DNA of 64,000 nt from Rhizobium cauense. GTDB taxonomy: Bacteria; Pseudomonadota; Alphaproteobacteria; Rhizobiales; Rhizobiaceae. Each line of letters starts with the position of its first letter. Position 1 is the stretch's first letter. The notes beneath the pieces are model-generated. The model did no database searches. It worked only from the letters and a program-made list of their open reading frames with translations, and was not told the origin of the DNA. Made by a program: the position numbers and the translations under genes. This document shows, piece after piece, positions 50,657-59,647 of this stretch. Where the stretch lies: NCBI RefSeq assembly GCF_019511525.1, contig NZ_JAEUAT010000006.1, positions 1 to 64,000 on the forward strand. Reading direction: 5' to 3'.

Positions 50657-51604
50657 TCAAACAACTGGAGTGGGCAGCGGCGCATTTGCGAAGTGTGCTG
50701 CCAGATTATCGCGCACAAGCTGACCCATCGCCTTTCGGGTTTCTATCGTACCCGATGCATGGTGCGGCTGCAGCAGCACATTGTCGAGAGAGAGGAACCG
50801 AGGATTGAGTTTCGGCTCGCCCTCGAAGACGTCGAGCGCAGCCGAGCCAAGCACACCGTTTTCCAGCGCTTCGAGCAGAGCGTCCTCGTCGATGTTGGAC
50901 GCACGAGAGATGTTAATCAGCATGCCCTCCGGTCCAAGCGCCGTAATGACGTCACGCGAGACGATGTGGCGTGTGGCTGCAGACGCTGCCAGCGTCACGA
51001 AGAGGAAGTCCGAGCGCTCGGCGAGCGCGACTGGATCAGCGATATAGGTCATACCTTCCGCATAAGGTTTTTCCGACACATCGCTATAGGCGATATCCAT
51101 GTCGAATCCCTTGAGACGCTTGGCAACTTCAAAACCGATACGGCCAAGGCCGAGCACGCCGACCCTGCGACCCCAGACGCGGCGCTTCAATGGGTAGAGG
51201 CCTTTTGCGGCCCAGCTTCCATCCTTGACCCAGCGTTCTGCACCGATCATGCCTCTGGATTGGGCGAGCATCATCGCGATGCCTAAATCGGCGACATCAT
51301 TGGTCAGGACGTCCGGTGTATTGGTGACATGGATGCCCCTTGCGCGGCATGCGGGAAGATCGACCGCATCATACCCCACCCCGTAGACAGAGACGATCTG
51401 CACATTTGGCAGCTTCTCGATCATCGCAGCCGACGCACCGAGTTCTCCGCGGGTGGCAACCGCACGGATGCCGGCGGCCCTGTCGCTCAGGAAAGCGTCT
51501 TTGTCGGTAGCCTCGTAGAGTTTGTGGACGACGTACTGTTTCTCTAGTTCGACCAGATCCCATTCCGGATAGGGCCCCACGAGGAGAATCTCGGGTTTCG
51601 ACAT
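50657..51604 (-). CDS. D-2-hydroxyacid dehydrogenase, GhrB-like
   Basis: 315 residues from ATG 51604 (GGAGGAAACC in front). Cofactor motif G-L-G-R-I-G at 152-157; catalytic Arg233, Glu262 and His280 in the D-specific 2-hydroxyacid dehydrogenase order. In sugar-acid operons this enzyme reduces 2-ketogluconate, hydroxypyruvate or glyoxylate. The spacing to the next gene is 9 bases. Confidence 0.85.
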   Translation of the reverse strand: MSKPEILLVGPYPEWDLVELEKQYVVHKLYEATDKDAFLSDRAAGIRAVATRGELGASAAMIEKLPNVQIVSVYGVGYDAVDLPACRARGIHVTNTPDVLTNDVADLGIAMMLAQSRGMIGAERWVKDGSWAAKGLYPLKRRVWGRRVGVLGLGRIGFEVAKRLKGFDMDIAYSDVSEKPYAEGMTYIADPVALAERSDFLFVTLAASAATRHIVSRDVITALGPEGMLINISRASNIDEDALLEALENGVLGSAALDVFEGEPKLNPRFLSLDNVLLQPHHASGTIETRKAMGQLVRDNLAAHFANAPLPTPVV

Positions 51605-51615
51605 GGTTTCCTCCA

Positions 51616-52182
51616 CTACTTTTTGGATGGTTCAGATTGCCGGTTGGACAAGGAGGCGAGCGATGCCATCGCCACCGACACGATGCGCTCGACCGGCTGA
51701 TCAACCTCGATGGTGACGACGTCACGCTCTCCTACCGGTAGTTCGAGGGTCGCCAGCTGACTATCGAGCAAGGAGAGCGGCATGTAGTGAGCCTTGCGAT
51801 TGCTCATCCTGGCTGCAAGCGTCGAGCGATCCCCCTGCAGGAAAACGAACTTGATCGGGCCGCCTGCCCGGCGCCGCAGCAGATCTCGATACGACCGCTT
51901 CAACGCCGAGCAGGAAATCACTGTGTCCGCTGCCGATGCGAGTTCCTCACCGAGCAATTCGAGCCAGGGCCAGCGGTCGTCGTCGCTTAGGGCAACGCCT
52001 GCCGTCATCTTTTCGACGTTGACGGCTGGATGCCTGCTGTCGCCCTCGACAAATCGGTATCCGAGTTGAGAGGCGAGCATCTTGCCAACCGATGTCTTGC
52101 CGCACCCCGAGACGCCCATCACGACGATAGGGCCAAGGTGCAGACCTGAACTAGAGGCAGGTTGTGATGCCACCGTCGACAT
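51616..52182 (-). CDS. gntK: Gluconokinase
   Basis: 188 residues. Walker A G-V-S-G-C-G-K-T-S at 23-31, E-G-D-S-R-H-P-A-V-N-V-E-K-M (gluconate-binding segment, one Leu to Arg change from the usual E-G-D-S-L-H-P) and S-C-S-A-L-K-R-S-Y-R-D-L-L-R. Phosphorylates gluconate to 6-phosphogluconate. The ATG is inside the 3' end of idnO (32-nt overlap). The N terminus is some 15 residues longer than in short forms, so the true start could be internal. Confidence 0.9.
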   Translation of the reverse strand: MSTVASQPASSSGLHLGPIVVMGVSGCGKTSVGKMLASQLGYRFVEGDSRHPAVNVEKMTAGVALSDDDRWPWLELLGEELASAADTVISCSALKRSYRDLLRRRAGGPIKFVFLQGDRSTLAARMSNRKAHYMPLSLLDSQLATLELPVGERDVVTIEVDQPVERIVSVAMASLASLSNRQSEPSKK

Positions 52183-52918
52183 AGAGCGTGTGTCCGTTCA
52201 CAAAGGAGGAAGCCTTGCCGGCGAGAAAGACGGCAGCGCCGACCAGTTCGTCGACATCTCCCCAACGGGCGGCCGGCGTGCGCTTCTCCAACCAGGACGA
52301 AAACTCCGTGCTGTCGACGAGCGCCTGATTGAGTGGGGTCTTGAAGTAACCAGGGGCGATCGCGTTGATCTGAAGTCCGTACTTTGCCCAGTCGGCGCAC
52401 ATCCCTCGTGTCAGGTTCTTTACCGCACCCTTCGTCGCCGTATAGGGGGCAATGCCTGGACGAGCGAGTTCACTCTGCACGGACGCAATATTGATGATCT
52501 TGCCGGAACCGCGCTTGATCATGTGACGGGCGACAGCCTGTCCCACATAGAAGACGCTGGAAATGTTGGTCTTCAGCAGTTGCTCCCAGCGCTCTGCGGG
52601 GAAGTCCTCAAGCGGCGTGCGGAACTGCATACCAGCATTGTTGATCAGAATGTCGATGGCGCCGACATCGTCTTCGATCTTGCCAACGCCTCTCTCGACG
52701 GCCTGAGCATCGGTGACGTCGAAGTCGGCGGTGGCGACCGAATGGCCAGCCGCGATAAACTCACGGGCGGCGGCGGCAAGCTTTCCGGCATCTCTACCGT
52801 TCAGGACGACGCTTGCGCCGTGCTCAGCAAGGCCCTTGGCCAACGCAAGACCGATGCCCTGTGAGGAGCCGGTCACAAGTGCCCGGCGACCGGAAAGATC
52901 AAAGAGAGGATAAGTCAT
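52151..52918 (-). CDS. idnO: SDR gluconate 5-dehydrogenase
   Basis: 255 residues from ATG 52918 (GGAGT in front). Cofactor loop T-G-S-S-Q-G-I-G at 16-23, N-N-A-G at 93-96, Ser146, Tyr159 and Lys163. F-D-L-S-G-R-R-A-L-V-T-G start and the R-G-M-C-A-D-W-A-K-Y-G segment are typical for 5-ketogluconate reductases. Converts 5-ketogluconate to gluconate, between IdnD and GntK in the pathway. Confidence 0.9.
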   Translation of the reverse strand: MTYPLFDLSGRRALVTGSSQGIGLALAKGLAEHGASVVLNGRDAGKLAAAAREFIAAGHSVATADFDVTDAQAVERGVGKIEDDVGAIDILINNAGMQFRTPLEDFPAERWEQLLKTNISSVFYVGQAVARHMIKRGSGKIINIASVQSELARPGIAPYTATKGAVKNLTRGMCADWAKYGLQINAIAPGYFKTPLNQALVDSTEFSSWLEKRTPAARWGDVDELVGAAVFLAGKASSFVNGHTLYVDGGITTCL

Positions 52919-52946
52919 TCTGTACTCCAACCGTCGACGAACGGCG

Positions 52947-53621
52947 TCAGCCTTCAACGAGAAGGCCTTTTGCCTTCAACACGCCTTCGAGGTTAGACAC
53001 TTCCACGACAGATTTTCCAGCCTTATACGCAGCGATATAGCCTGCCTCGGCATCTTCTCGTGCCTGAGCGAGCTTGGCGACCTCGGCTGCTTCGCCTTTC
53101 CGGACGACGACAAGCCCATCGGCATCGCCAACGATGATGTCACCCGGGTTGATGATTTCGTCTCCGACGGTGATAGGCTCGTTTGTAATCCCAACGGTTT
53201 CCTTCACCGTGCCCTTGATGCAGACACTGAGCGAGAACACCGGAAAGCCAAGCTCGCGCAACTGAAGGGTGTCACGAACGCCAGTATCGGTCACGAGACC
53301 ACCAATGCCTTTTGCGAGGCACGCGTTGGCAAGCACATCGCCGAAGGAGCCGGCCTCTTCGTATTCACCGGCCGACACGACGATGATGTCGCCAGGCTGA
53401 GCATAGTTTATCGCCACCTGCAGCATGATATTGTCGCGTGGCGCACACTTGACGGTGAACGCAGGACCACAGAGCTTCATTGTGTAGTCGACTGGCTTGA
53501 TGCGCGAAGAAAGCGCGCCCTTGCGACCCTGTGCCTCATGGAGCGTTGCCGGGGAAAACTTCGAAATCGCCGCGACATCTTCTTTCGATGGACGGTCTAT
53601 CTTCTGATTGAGCTTGATCAT
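52947..53621 (-). CDS. RraA-family aldolase/decarboxylase-like protein
   Basis: 224 residues from ATG 53621 (AAGGAGG in front). RraA/HMG-CHA aldolase fold: T-V-K-C-A-P-R-D-N, G-D-V-L-A-N-A-C-L-A-K-G, the T-D-T-G-V-R-D motif with the catalytic Arg-Asp, and G-D-A-D-G-L-V-V-V. Members cleave 4-hydroxy-4-methyl-2-oxoglutarate or decarboxylate oxaloacetate, or are regulatory. It heads the sugar-acid run and probably works on a keto-acid product. The 44-nt element at 53698-53741 lies 77 bases upstream. Confidence 0.8.
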   Translation of the reverse strand: MIKLNQKIDRPSKEDVAAISKFSPATLHEAQGRKGALSSRIKPVDYTMKLCGPAFTVKCAPRDNIMLQVAINYAQPGDIIVVSAGEYEEAGSFGDVLANACLAKGIGGLVTDTGVRDTLQLRELGFPVFSLSVCIKGTVKETVGITNEPITVGDEIINPGDIIVGDADGLVVVRKGEAAEVAKLAQAREDAEAGYIAAYKAGKSVVEVSNLEGVLKAKGLLVEG

Positions 53622-53697
53622 CTGTTTCCTCCTTGGCGCAGCGTATATGGGCTGGCTCCTTAATGATCGCGTCATACCAGCGGGCAGAGGCATCGCG

Positions 53698-53741
53698 CAA
53701 ATATATGTTCTCGATGCCAGCTATAACTTCAATGTATGGAC
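53698..53741. promoter_or_regulatory. Regulatory element shared with the LysR promoter
   Basis: This 44-base block is identical to 57676-57719 at 35 positions, including both ends. It stands upstream of the RraA-like operon; the other copy stands between the LysR gene and the importer operon. It is probably a LysR site for one regulator controlling both operons. Confidence 0.6.
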
Positions 53742-53847
53742 AACCGGGCCTGACATAAGAGCCACTCGGGACAGCGCACCTCGGGGTGCCCATGCATCGT
53801 TGGTCGAGGATGTGCGGTGAGTAGGAACAAGGTTCGCTGATGGCGGC

Positions 53848-54606
53848 CTAGTGCAGGAGCTGGCTGAGAAATAGCCTTGTGCGCTCGTGCTGCGGATTGT
53901 CGAAGAACGCAGTTGGCGAGTTCTGTTCGACGATCTGCCCCTGATCCATGAAGATGACACGGTTGGCGACCTGGCGGGCAAAGCCCATTTCGTGAGTGAC
54001 GCACAGCATCGTCATCCCCTCTTCCGCCAGACCGACCATGGTGTCGAGCACTTCCTTGACCATCTCGGGGTCGAGTGCCGATGTCGGTTCGTCGAACAGC
54101 ATGATCTTTGGGCGCATGCAGAGCGCGCGTGCAATGGCAACGCGCTGCTGCTGACCACCCGATAGCTGGCCCGGATACTTCTTTGCCTGCTCGGGGATCT
54201 TGACGCGGGCAAGGAAATGCATGGCAACTTCCTCTGCCTGCTTCCTGGGCATCTTGCGCGCCCAGAGGGGCGCCAGCATGCAGTTCTCAAGGATCGTCAG
54301 GTGGGGAAAGAGGTTGAAGTGCTGGAACACCATGCCGACTTCGCGGCGGACCTCGCCGATTTTTTTCATGTCGCCGGTGAGTTCATTTCCATCGACGATG
54401 ATCTGGCCCTTCTGGTGCTCCTCCAGGCGATTGATGCAGCGGATCATCGTCGACTTGCCGGAGCCCGATGGGCCTGCAATCACGATGCGCTCGCCGCGCA
54501 TAACGGTGAGATTGATATCACGAAGGACGTGAAAATCGCCGTACCACTTCTGAACATTCGAGATCTCCACGATAGCGGAGGCGTCTTTCGTGCGTGCTTG
54601 CTCCAA
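53848..54606 (-). CDS. Amino-acid-type ABC ATPase 1
   Basis: 252 residues from TTG 54606 (AAGGA 8 nt upstream). Walker [11 protein letters not shown]-loop [12 protein letters not shown], signature L-S-G-G-Q-Q-Q-R and Walker [16 protein letters not shown]. The G-M-V-F-Q-H-F-N-L and A-L-D-P-E-M-V blocks mark the polar-amino-acid (GlnQ/AapP) family. It follows a second, separate ATPase gene of the same type in the operon. Confidence 0.9.
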   Translation of the reverse strand: MEQARTKDASAIVEISNVQKWYGDFHVLRDINLTVMRGERIVIAGPSGSGKSTMIRCINRLEEHQKGQIIVDGNELTGDMKKIGEVRREVGMVFQHFNLFPHLTILENCMLAPLWARKMPRKQAEEVAMHFLARVKIPEQAKKYPGQLSGGQQQRVAIARALCMRPKIMLFDEPTSALDPEMVKEVLDTMVGLAEEGMTMLCVTHEMGFARQVANRVIFMDQGQIVEQNSPTAFFDNPQHERTRLFLSQLLH

Positions 54607-54618
54607 GCGGGAAATCCT

Positions 54619-55350
54619 TCAATGCGTACGGTTGACAGCGGAAAGGAAAGACCGGACCTCGGATGGTGCATCAGTCGAGAAGAAAGCTGTCGGTTCATCA
54701 TCAAACCTGAGCTCGCCCTTCTTCAGAAACCAGATTCGGTCAGACACCTCGCGCGCAAACCCCATCTCGTGTGTGACGCACATCATGGTCATCCCGTCCT
54801 CGGAAAGCTTCCTCAAAAGTTTGAGCACCTCTCCGACCATCTCTGGATCGAGCGCGCTTGTCGGCTCGTCCAGAATGAGCACCCCGGGATTCAGGATGAG
54901 CGATCGAGCTATTGCTACGCGCTGCGACTGGCCGCCGGAAATATCGGCCGGAAGCGATTTCGCTTTCTCGGCAAGCCCGACGCGTGAAAGCATCTCCATC
55001 GCCAGTGGTGCGGCGTCCTTGCGCGAGTAGCTGCGAATACGCTGCAGCGGCAGCATCACATTTTCGAGCACCGTCAGGTGTGGGAAGAGGTTGAACTGCT
55101 GGAAGACGAAGCCGATCCCGGTCCTGAGCTTGTTGACGTCGACGCCGGTTGCATGGATGTCGCGACCATCGATTGTTATCGTTCCTTCCTGGATCGGCTC
55201 CAGCCGATTGACAGTGCGGGCAAGTGTTGACTTGCCGGATCCCGACGGTCCGCAAAGCACGACCGTACTGCCCTTCGCGACAGATGCGGATACTGATGTC
55301 AGGACCTTGACCGCGCCGAACCATTTCGAGACCTTGTCGAACTCGATCAC
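54619..55350 (-). CDS. Amino-acid-type ABC ATPase 2
   Basis: 243 residues from GTG 55350, which overlaps the permease stop as GTGA. Full ATPase motif set ([30 protein letters not shown]). Distinct from ATPase 1 in sequence. Because it is joined to the permease gene it is probably the original partner; the two ATPases might form a heterodimer or one might serve another system. Confidence 0.9.
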   Translation of the reverse strand: MIEFDKVSKWFGAVKVLTSVSASVAKGSTVVLCGPSGSGKSTLARTVNRLEPIQEGTITIDGRDIHATGVDVNKLRTGIGFVFQQFNLFPHLTVLENVMLPLQRIRSYSRKDAAPLAMEMLSRVGLAEKAKSLPADISGGQSQRVAIARSLILNPGVLILDEPTSALDPEMVGEVLKLLRKLSEDGMTMMCVTHEMGFAREVSDRIWFLKKGELRFDDEPTAFFSTDAPSEVRSFLSAVNRTH

Positions 55351-56057
55351 GCCAATGCCTCCACGAAAAAACGCCCTGTGCGCTTGTTTGCGATTCGACG
55401 CTCCAGCCAGTTCGTTGCCTGAGAAAGGCAGAAGCAGAGGATGAAATATGTCGCGGCCAGGATGCCGAAAATCTGCAGTGGCTTTGTCACTTCGTTGGAG
55501 TTGACCTGAAGCATGACGTAGGACAGCTCGGAGACGGCGATAATCGAGCCCAGCGAGCTTTCCTTGATGATTGTCGTCAACTGATTGATGATGCCGGGAA
55601 TGACATTAAAGAGCGCCTGAGGCAGTATGACCCTGAAAGTTGTCGGGACATAACCGAGCCCGAGCGCCTTTGCGGCTTCGGCCTGGCCCTTTGGCAACCC
55701 GTTGATCCCTGCTGCAATGATCTCGCCGAGGTAGGCGGTTTGATAGATAACGATTGCAACGACAAGCGTGACCGTCGCATCGATTGGAAAGCCAATGAGC
55801 ATTGGCAGTGCGAAGTAGGCCCAAAAGATCAACATCAGAAGCGGAATGGCCCGCACTGAATGCACAAATCCGGTTGCCAGCTTCTGCAACCAGGCTACGC
55901 GGCTTGTCCGTGCAAGTGCGATGACAACGCTGCACGGAAATGTCGCAAAGAGGCTGACGAAGGAGATGATCAAGGTGAGGGCGAGCCCACCGAGCTTGCC
56001 GTGCGGGTACTCGCCAATCAGAAGCATCAACCCGTATTCGTGGAGGATTTCCAACAT
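55347..56057 (-). CDS. Amino-acid-type ABC permease A
   Basis: 236 residues from ATG 56057 (ATGA overlap with permease B). Five or so membrane segments; the E-A-A-K-A-L-G-L-G-Y...I-L-P-Q-A loop (EAA motif, about 153-170) that contacts the ATPase is present. R-A-I-P-L-L-M-L-I-F-W is the usual His/Glu/Gln permease start of TM3. Cytoplasmic-membrane subunit. Confidence 0.9.
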   Translation of the reverse strand: MLEILHEYGLMLLIGEYPHGKLGGLALTLIISFVSLFATFPCSVVIALARTSRVAWLQKLATGFVHSVRAIPLLMLIFWAYFALPMLIGFPIDATVTLVVAIVIYQTAYLGEIIAAGINGLPKGQAEAAKALGLGYVPTTFRVILPQALFNVIPGIINQLTTIIKESSLGSIIAVSELSYVMLQVNSNEVTKPLQIFGILAATYFILCFCLSQATNWLERRIANKRTGRFFVEALA

Positions 56058-56755
56058 CACTTGACCTGCAATTGGAAGCGCTTTTCGAGCACGGATGAGA
56101 TCCACATGATCGCGAAAGAGATCACCATGTAGATGGCGGTCGTTATCCCGTAGGCTTCAAAAATCCTGAATGACTGCTCTTCGACGTAGCGGGCCTGATA
56201 AGAGAGCTCCGCCACTCCGATCGCGGCGCCGAGGCTGGTCGCCTTGAAAAGGATCAGCGTCTGGCCGAGAAGCGCCGGCAGTGCGAGCCTCCAGGCCTGA
56301 GGAAGGATAACCCACCGCATGGCACCGAGATATGTCAGGCCGATTGATCTGGCTGCTTCGAACTGAGCGGGGTGGATGGATCTCAGGCCGCTGCGAAAAT
56401 CCTCCGACATATATGCCGCCTTGTTCAGCGCAAGCGCCACAATGGCGTAGCCAATCTCGGCACCAATGTCGTTTAGGAAGTCATTGACCGAATCCGGCAG
56501 AATGACTGCAAATCCGAAGTACCAGACGAAAAGCTGGATCAAGATCGGCACATTTCGATGATACTCGACAAATGCGGCGACCATAAATTCGGTCGGCTTG
56601 AATTCGATCGCCCGGACGACTGTCAGGACGATCGCAAGGATTAGTCCGAGGATCCACGAGACAACGAAGAGGATCATCGTTGTCTCCAGACCCTGCAGGA
56701 TCATGTCCAGATACTGGCCCTGGAGGACCTTGCCGAAGTCGAGTTGGTATCCCAT
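56057..56755 (-). CDS. Amino-acid-type ABC permease B
   Basis: 232 residues from ATG 56755. EAA loop in A-R-S-I-G-L-T-Y...V-I-L-P-Q-A. R-N-V-P-I-L-I-Q-L-F-V-W marks TM3. Pairs with permease A; ATGA overlap suggests coupled translation. Starts 20 bases after the binding-protein stop. Confidence 0.9.
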   Translation of the reverse strand: MGYQLDFGKVLQGQYLDMILQGLETTMILFVVSWILGLILAIVLTVVRAIEFKPTEFMVAAFVEYHRNVPILIQLFVWYFGFAVILPDSVNDFLNDIGAEIGYAIVALALNKAAYMSEDFRSGLRSIHPAQFEAARSIGLTYLGAMRWVILPQAWRLALPALLGQTLILFKATSLGAAIGVAELSYQARYVEEQSFRIFEAYGITTAIYMVISFAIMWISSVLEKRFQLQVK

Positions 56756-56775
56756 GCAAGTGAGGCCCTGGACGA

Positions 56776-57612
56776 TCAGTTGGTAAACCAGGTTTCCTGC
56801 GGTTTGCCGAATTCGAACTTGCGCGTCGCCTTGAGGTCCGAATCCTTGCCGAGCCATTTGTCGTAGAGCTTCTGACCCTCGCCAGACGTTTCGAGCTTGG
56901 CGAGAAAATCATTGGCTGCCTTCACAAGCTCAGCCGATCCCTTTTGGAAAGCAAATCCGGATGGCATCGACAGCAGCGGCTCGTCCAGGAACCGTAGTGG
57001 CTTGATGCCGTCGCCAGCATTGCGCTCGACTGCCTTGCCCTCGGAATAGCGATAGACCGTTGCCTTCACCTTGCCCTGTTGGAGAGCAAGGAACGAAGCT
57101 GCGCTCGTTTCGAAAGACAGGACACGGGCGTCTGGAAGCCGCTTTTCTGTCAACGGAATGAGTACCGAGCCCTTGACCAGACCGATCCGCTGATTTGAGA
57201 GGTCGTCAACCTTCTTTATGTCAGATTGATCGAGAACGACGAAATTGAAGTCTTCAGCTATATAGGCGCCGCTGAAGTCGACTTGCTCGGCCCGTTCCTT
57301 GCTGTAGCTGAGCAACGACGCCAGAACGTCAACGCGGCCCTGTACGAGTTCGGCCATGCGCGTTTGTGGAGACACCGGCACCAATTGCGCGGTAACGCCT
57401 ATCGACTGTGCAAACTGACGGCAGATATCGATCTCGTAGCCTGCGGGCTCCCGCGTCTTGGGATCCTGAAATCCGAGGGGCGGCGAATTTGTAAGGACGC
57501 CGCAGGTGATCTTGCCAGCCGCCTTGATGTCGTCGAGCTCGCCTGCCGAGACCGTGTGCGTGAACGCCGCAATGCCAATGACCGATGCAGCAATCAGTTT
57601 AATCATGTCCAT
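56776..57612 (-). CDS. Amino-acid-type ABC substrate-binding protein
   Basis: 278 residues. Signal peptide to V-S-A-G at about 23. SBP_bac_3 pattern: G-V-L-T-N-S-P-P-L-G-F-Q-D-P-K-T-R-E-P-A-G-Y-E-I-D-I-C and R-V-D-V-L-A-S-L-L-S-Y-S-K-E-R. Strong ribosome site. Heads the importer operon. Because a sugar-acid operon follows in the same direction, the ligand may be a sugar acid or amino-sugar acid instead of a common amino acid. Confidence 0.9.
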   Translation of the reverse strand: MDMIKLIAASVIGIAAFTHTVSAGELDDIKAAGKITCGVLTNSPPLGFQDPKTREPAGYEIDICRQFAQSIGVTAQLVPVSPQTRMAELVQGRVDVLASLLSYSKERAEQVDFSGAYIAEDFNFVVLDQSDIKKVDDLSNQRIGLVKGSVLIPLTEKRLPDARVLSFETSAASFLALQQGKVKATVYRYSEGKAVERNAGDGIKPLRFLDEPLLSMPSGFAFQKGSAELVKAANDFLAKLETSGEGQKLYDKWLGKDSDLKATRKFEFGKPQETWFTN

Positions 57613-57675
57613 GAAACCCTCCCTGGTGCGCTTCCTCTCGCTGAGAAAATATCTAAGCAGGTTGCGTTATTCACA

Positions 57676-57719
57676 CAAATATATATTGAAGATGACAGAT
57701 ATAACATAATTGTATGGAC
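57676..57719. promoter_or_regulatory. LysR/importer divergent promoter element
   Basis: AT-rich 44-base block, 35 of 44 identical to 53698-53741, overlapping the LysR start codon at its end. It sits in the 101-bp gap between divergent starts at 57612 and 57714. Confidence 0.6.
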
Positions 57720-58664
57720 CCATTGCGAGGGGCTGTGGCACTCGACCTATTGAAGCTTCGCTATTTTTCGAAGATCGCCGAGTTCGGCTCGTTCACCCGC
57801 GCCTCGCATGAATTGGGGGTTGCCCAACCGGCCTTGAGCCTTCACATGCGTTCGCTTGAGGAACAGCTTGCGGTTCAGCTTTTAACGCGTACGCCACGCG
57901 GTGTGGTCGTGACGGAGGCGGGCAAGATCCTGCTCACCCATACCTTGGCGATCCTGAAAGCGCTCGATCAGGCAGAGGCTGCAACGAAAGAACAAGCCCT
58001 TAATCCGACCGGCGATGTATCGCTTGGCGTGCTCGCCTCGATAGCGCCATCCATCGTCGTCCCTCTCATCCAGCTGTGTGAACAGCGCTTCCCCAAGATC
58101 CGCCTGACGATCAGTGAAGGTGACAGCCAGACTCTCCGTTTGGCAATAGAGACAAAAACACACGATCTGGCGATCAATCTTGAAGAAGTCGCCAGGCCGA
58201 CGGCCGTCGCGCTCTTCGACGAGACGTTGTATGCGGTCGCCCCGGCAGGGCATTTTCCCCCTCGTGACACGCCCATCTCCATCGGTGATGCGCTCGATCT
58301 CCCGTTGATCCTCCCGACGCGGCGGCACGGCATCCGCATCCTGCTTGAACGTCAGGCGCTGATGCTTGGCAAGGGGATCAACATCGTGCGCGAGATCGAG
58401 GGACTTGCCAGTACCAAAGCCGCTATTAGAGCCGGAGTAGGCTTTGCGGTCCTGGGACGTGGCGCCATCTTCGAAGATTATCAACGCGGCATTCTGTCGG
58501 CGCTTCCCCTTGCCGGCAAAGGGTTTACGCGCAGACTTGTTCTTGATAGCCCCGTTGACCACCCGGCCACCAAAGCCGTAATCGAGGTTCGCAAGATCTT
58601 GCTCGAAGTGGTGGGTCAACAGGGGGAACTGGGGAGCTGGAAGTGCGTCCCACCCGTTGAGTAG
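57714..58664 (+). CDS. LysR-family regulator, Nac/Cbl-like
   Basis: 316 residues. HTH: L-L-K-L-R-Y-F-S-K-I-A-E-F-G-S-F-T-R-A-S-H-E-L-G-V-A-Q-P-A-L-S, then a substrate-binding effector domain (D-L-P-L-I-L-P-T-R-R-H-G-I-R near 205). The L-P-T/P-x2-H-G-I-R type is seen in nitrogen-assimilation (Nac) and sugar-acid regulators. It is divergent from the importer operon, and its element is also found before the RraA-like operon. Confidence 0.85.
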   Translation: MDPLRGAVALDLLKLRYFSKIAEFGSFTRASHELGVAQPALSLHMRSLEEQLAVQLLTRTPRGVVVTEAGKILLTHTLAILKALDQAEAATKEQALNPTGDVSLGVLASIAPSIVVPLIQLCEQRFPKIRLTISEGDSQTLRLAIETKTHDLAINLEEVARPTAVALFDETLYAVAPAGHFPPRDTPISIGDALDLPLILPTRRHGIRILLERQALMLGKGINIVREIEGLASTKAAIRAGVGFAVLGRGAIFEDYQRGILSALPLAGKGFTRRLVLDSPVDHPATKAVIEVRKILLEVVGQQGELGSWKCVPPVE

Positions 58665-58720
58665 CGACGCCCATTTGGCCTCGCGAAGAACGTTTCTCTC
58701 ATTGTGCAAGGTAATAGGTT

Positions 58721-58740
58721 CGGCGGGCCAAAGCCCGCCG
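58721..58740. terminator. Bidirectional terminator between convergent genes
   Basis: CGGCGGGC (58721-58728), CAAA, GCCCGCCG (58733-58740) form a perfect 8-bp GC stem with a 4-nt loop between the ends of the LysR gene (58664) and the binding-protein gene (58782). No clear T run. Confidence 0.6.
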
Positions 58741-58781
58741 CATAGGCTGATTGGTTCAGGCTGTATCACCCGAGCCTCTGC

Positions 58782-59615
58782 TTAGGGGATGACGTCGAAC
58801 TTAAGTTCGGTGAGGGGAGCAACCTTGTCGGTGCGCGTCATTTTGTATTCGGTGTTCGGCCCAAGCCAGGTGTCCCAGATCTTGTTGATCTCACCGGTGT
58901 CATCGAGCTTATGGAGAATTTCGTTGACCTTGGCCGTCAGCGCCGGCTGGTCCTTCTGCATGCCGATCCCGATCGGCTGATAGAGCATCGGCTCCTCGAT
59001 CATGCGCATCTTCTTGCCGCGCGTTTGCGATTCATTGACGAGCTTGGTGGTCGTCATTGTGTTTGCGACCATGCCGCGTGCCTTACCCTGCTGGACCGCA
59101 AGATAGGCCGAACCGGTATCCTGGAAGGTGAGTGGTTCGGACTTGTTGAGTTTGATGGAGAGTTCCGAGGTCGACCCCTTGGTCGAGGCGATCCGCTGAC
59201 CCTGGTAATCGGCCTTTGCCTTGCCGGCGTCGTCGGCCGGAACGATCAGCATTTCCTTGGCGATGTAGTAGGGATCGCTGTACTGGATCTGCTCGGCGCG
59301 GCTCTTCGTGTAGGCGAGGTTTGCGACAGTAATGTCCACTCGTCCGAGCTTAACTTCTGGAACACGGGCTTCGACCGAGATCGGCTTGATCTCGGCCGTT
59401 ACGCCGAGTTCGCGAGCGATCGCCTTGCAGAGATCGACGTCAAAGCCGACCATTTCACGGGTCTTCAGGTCTGGAGAGGAAAACGGAGGGACATCCGCGT
59501 AGGTTGCGCAACGCAGCGTCTTGTTGGACAGAATGGTATCGAGCTGATCAGCCTTTGCCGGGAGCGATGCGGCTCCTACAAGCGCTGCACTTACAATAAG
59601 GCATTTCCAGTTCAT
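58782..59615 (-). CDS. Amino-acid-type ABC substrate-binding protein, second system
   Basis: 277 residues. Signal peptide to about P-A-K-A-D. SBP_bac_3 pattern with C-A-T-Y-A-D-V-P-P-F-S-S-P-D, G-F-D-V-D-L-C-K-A-I-A-R-E-L-G, and R-V-D-I-T-V-A-N-L-A-Y-T-K-S-R-A. Unusually it is the last gene of its operon, after the ATPase. Ligand not predictable from sequence. Confidence 0.9.
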   Translation of the reverse strand: MNWKCLIVSAALVGAASLPAKADQLDTILSNKTLRCATYADVPPFSSPDLKTREMVGFDVDLCKAIARELGVTAEIKPISVEARVPEVKLGRVDITVANLAYTKSRAEQIQYSDPYYIAKEMLIVPADDAGKAKADYQGQRIASTKGSTSELSIKLNKSEPLTFQDTGSAYLAVQQGKARGMVANTMTTTKLVNESQTRGKKMRMIEEPMLYQPIGIGMQKDQPALTAKVNEILHKLDDTGEINKIWDTWLGPNTEYKMTRTDKVAPLTELKFDVIP

Positions 59616-59647
59616 TTGCTGTTCTCCTTGTTATGAAGTCTTGGCGG

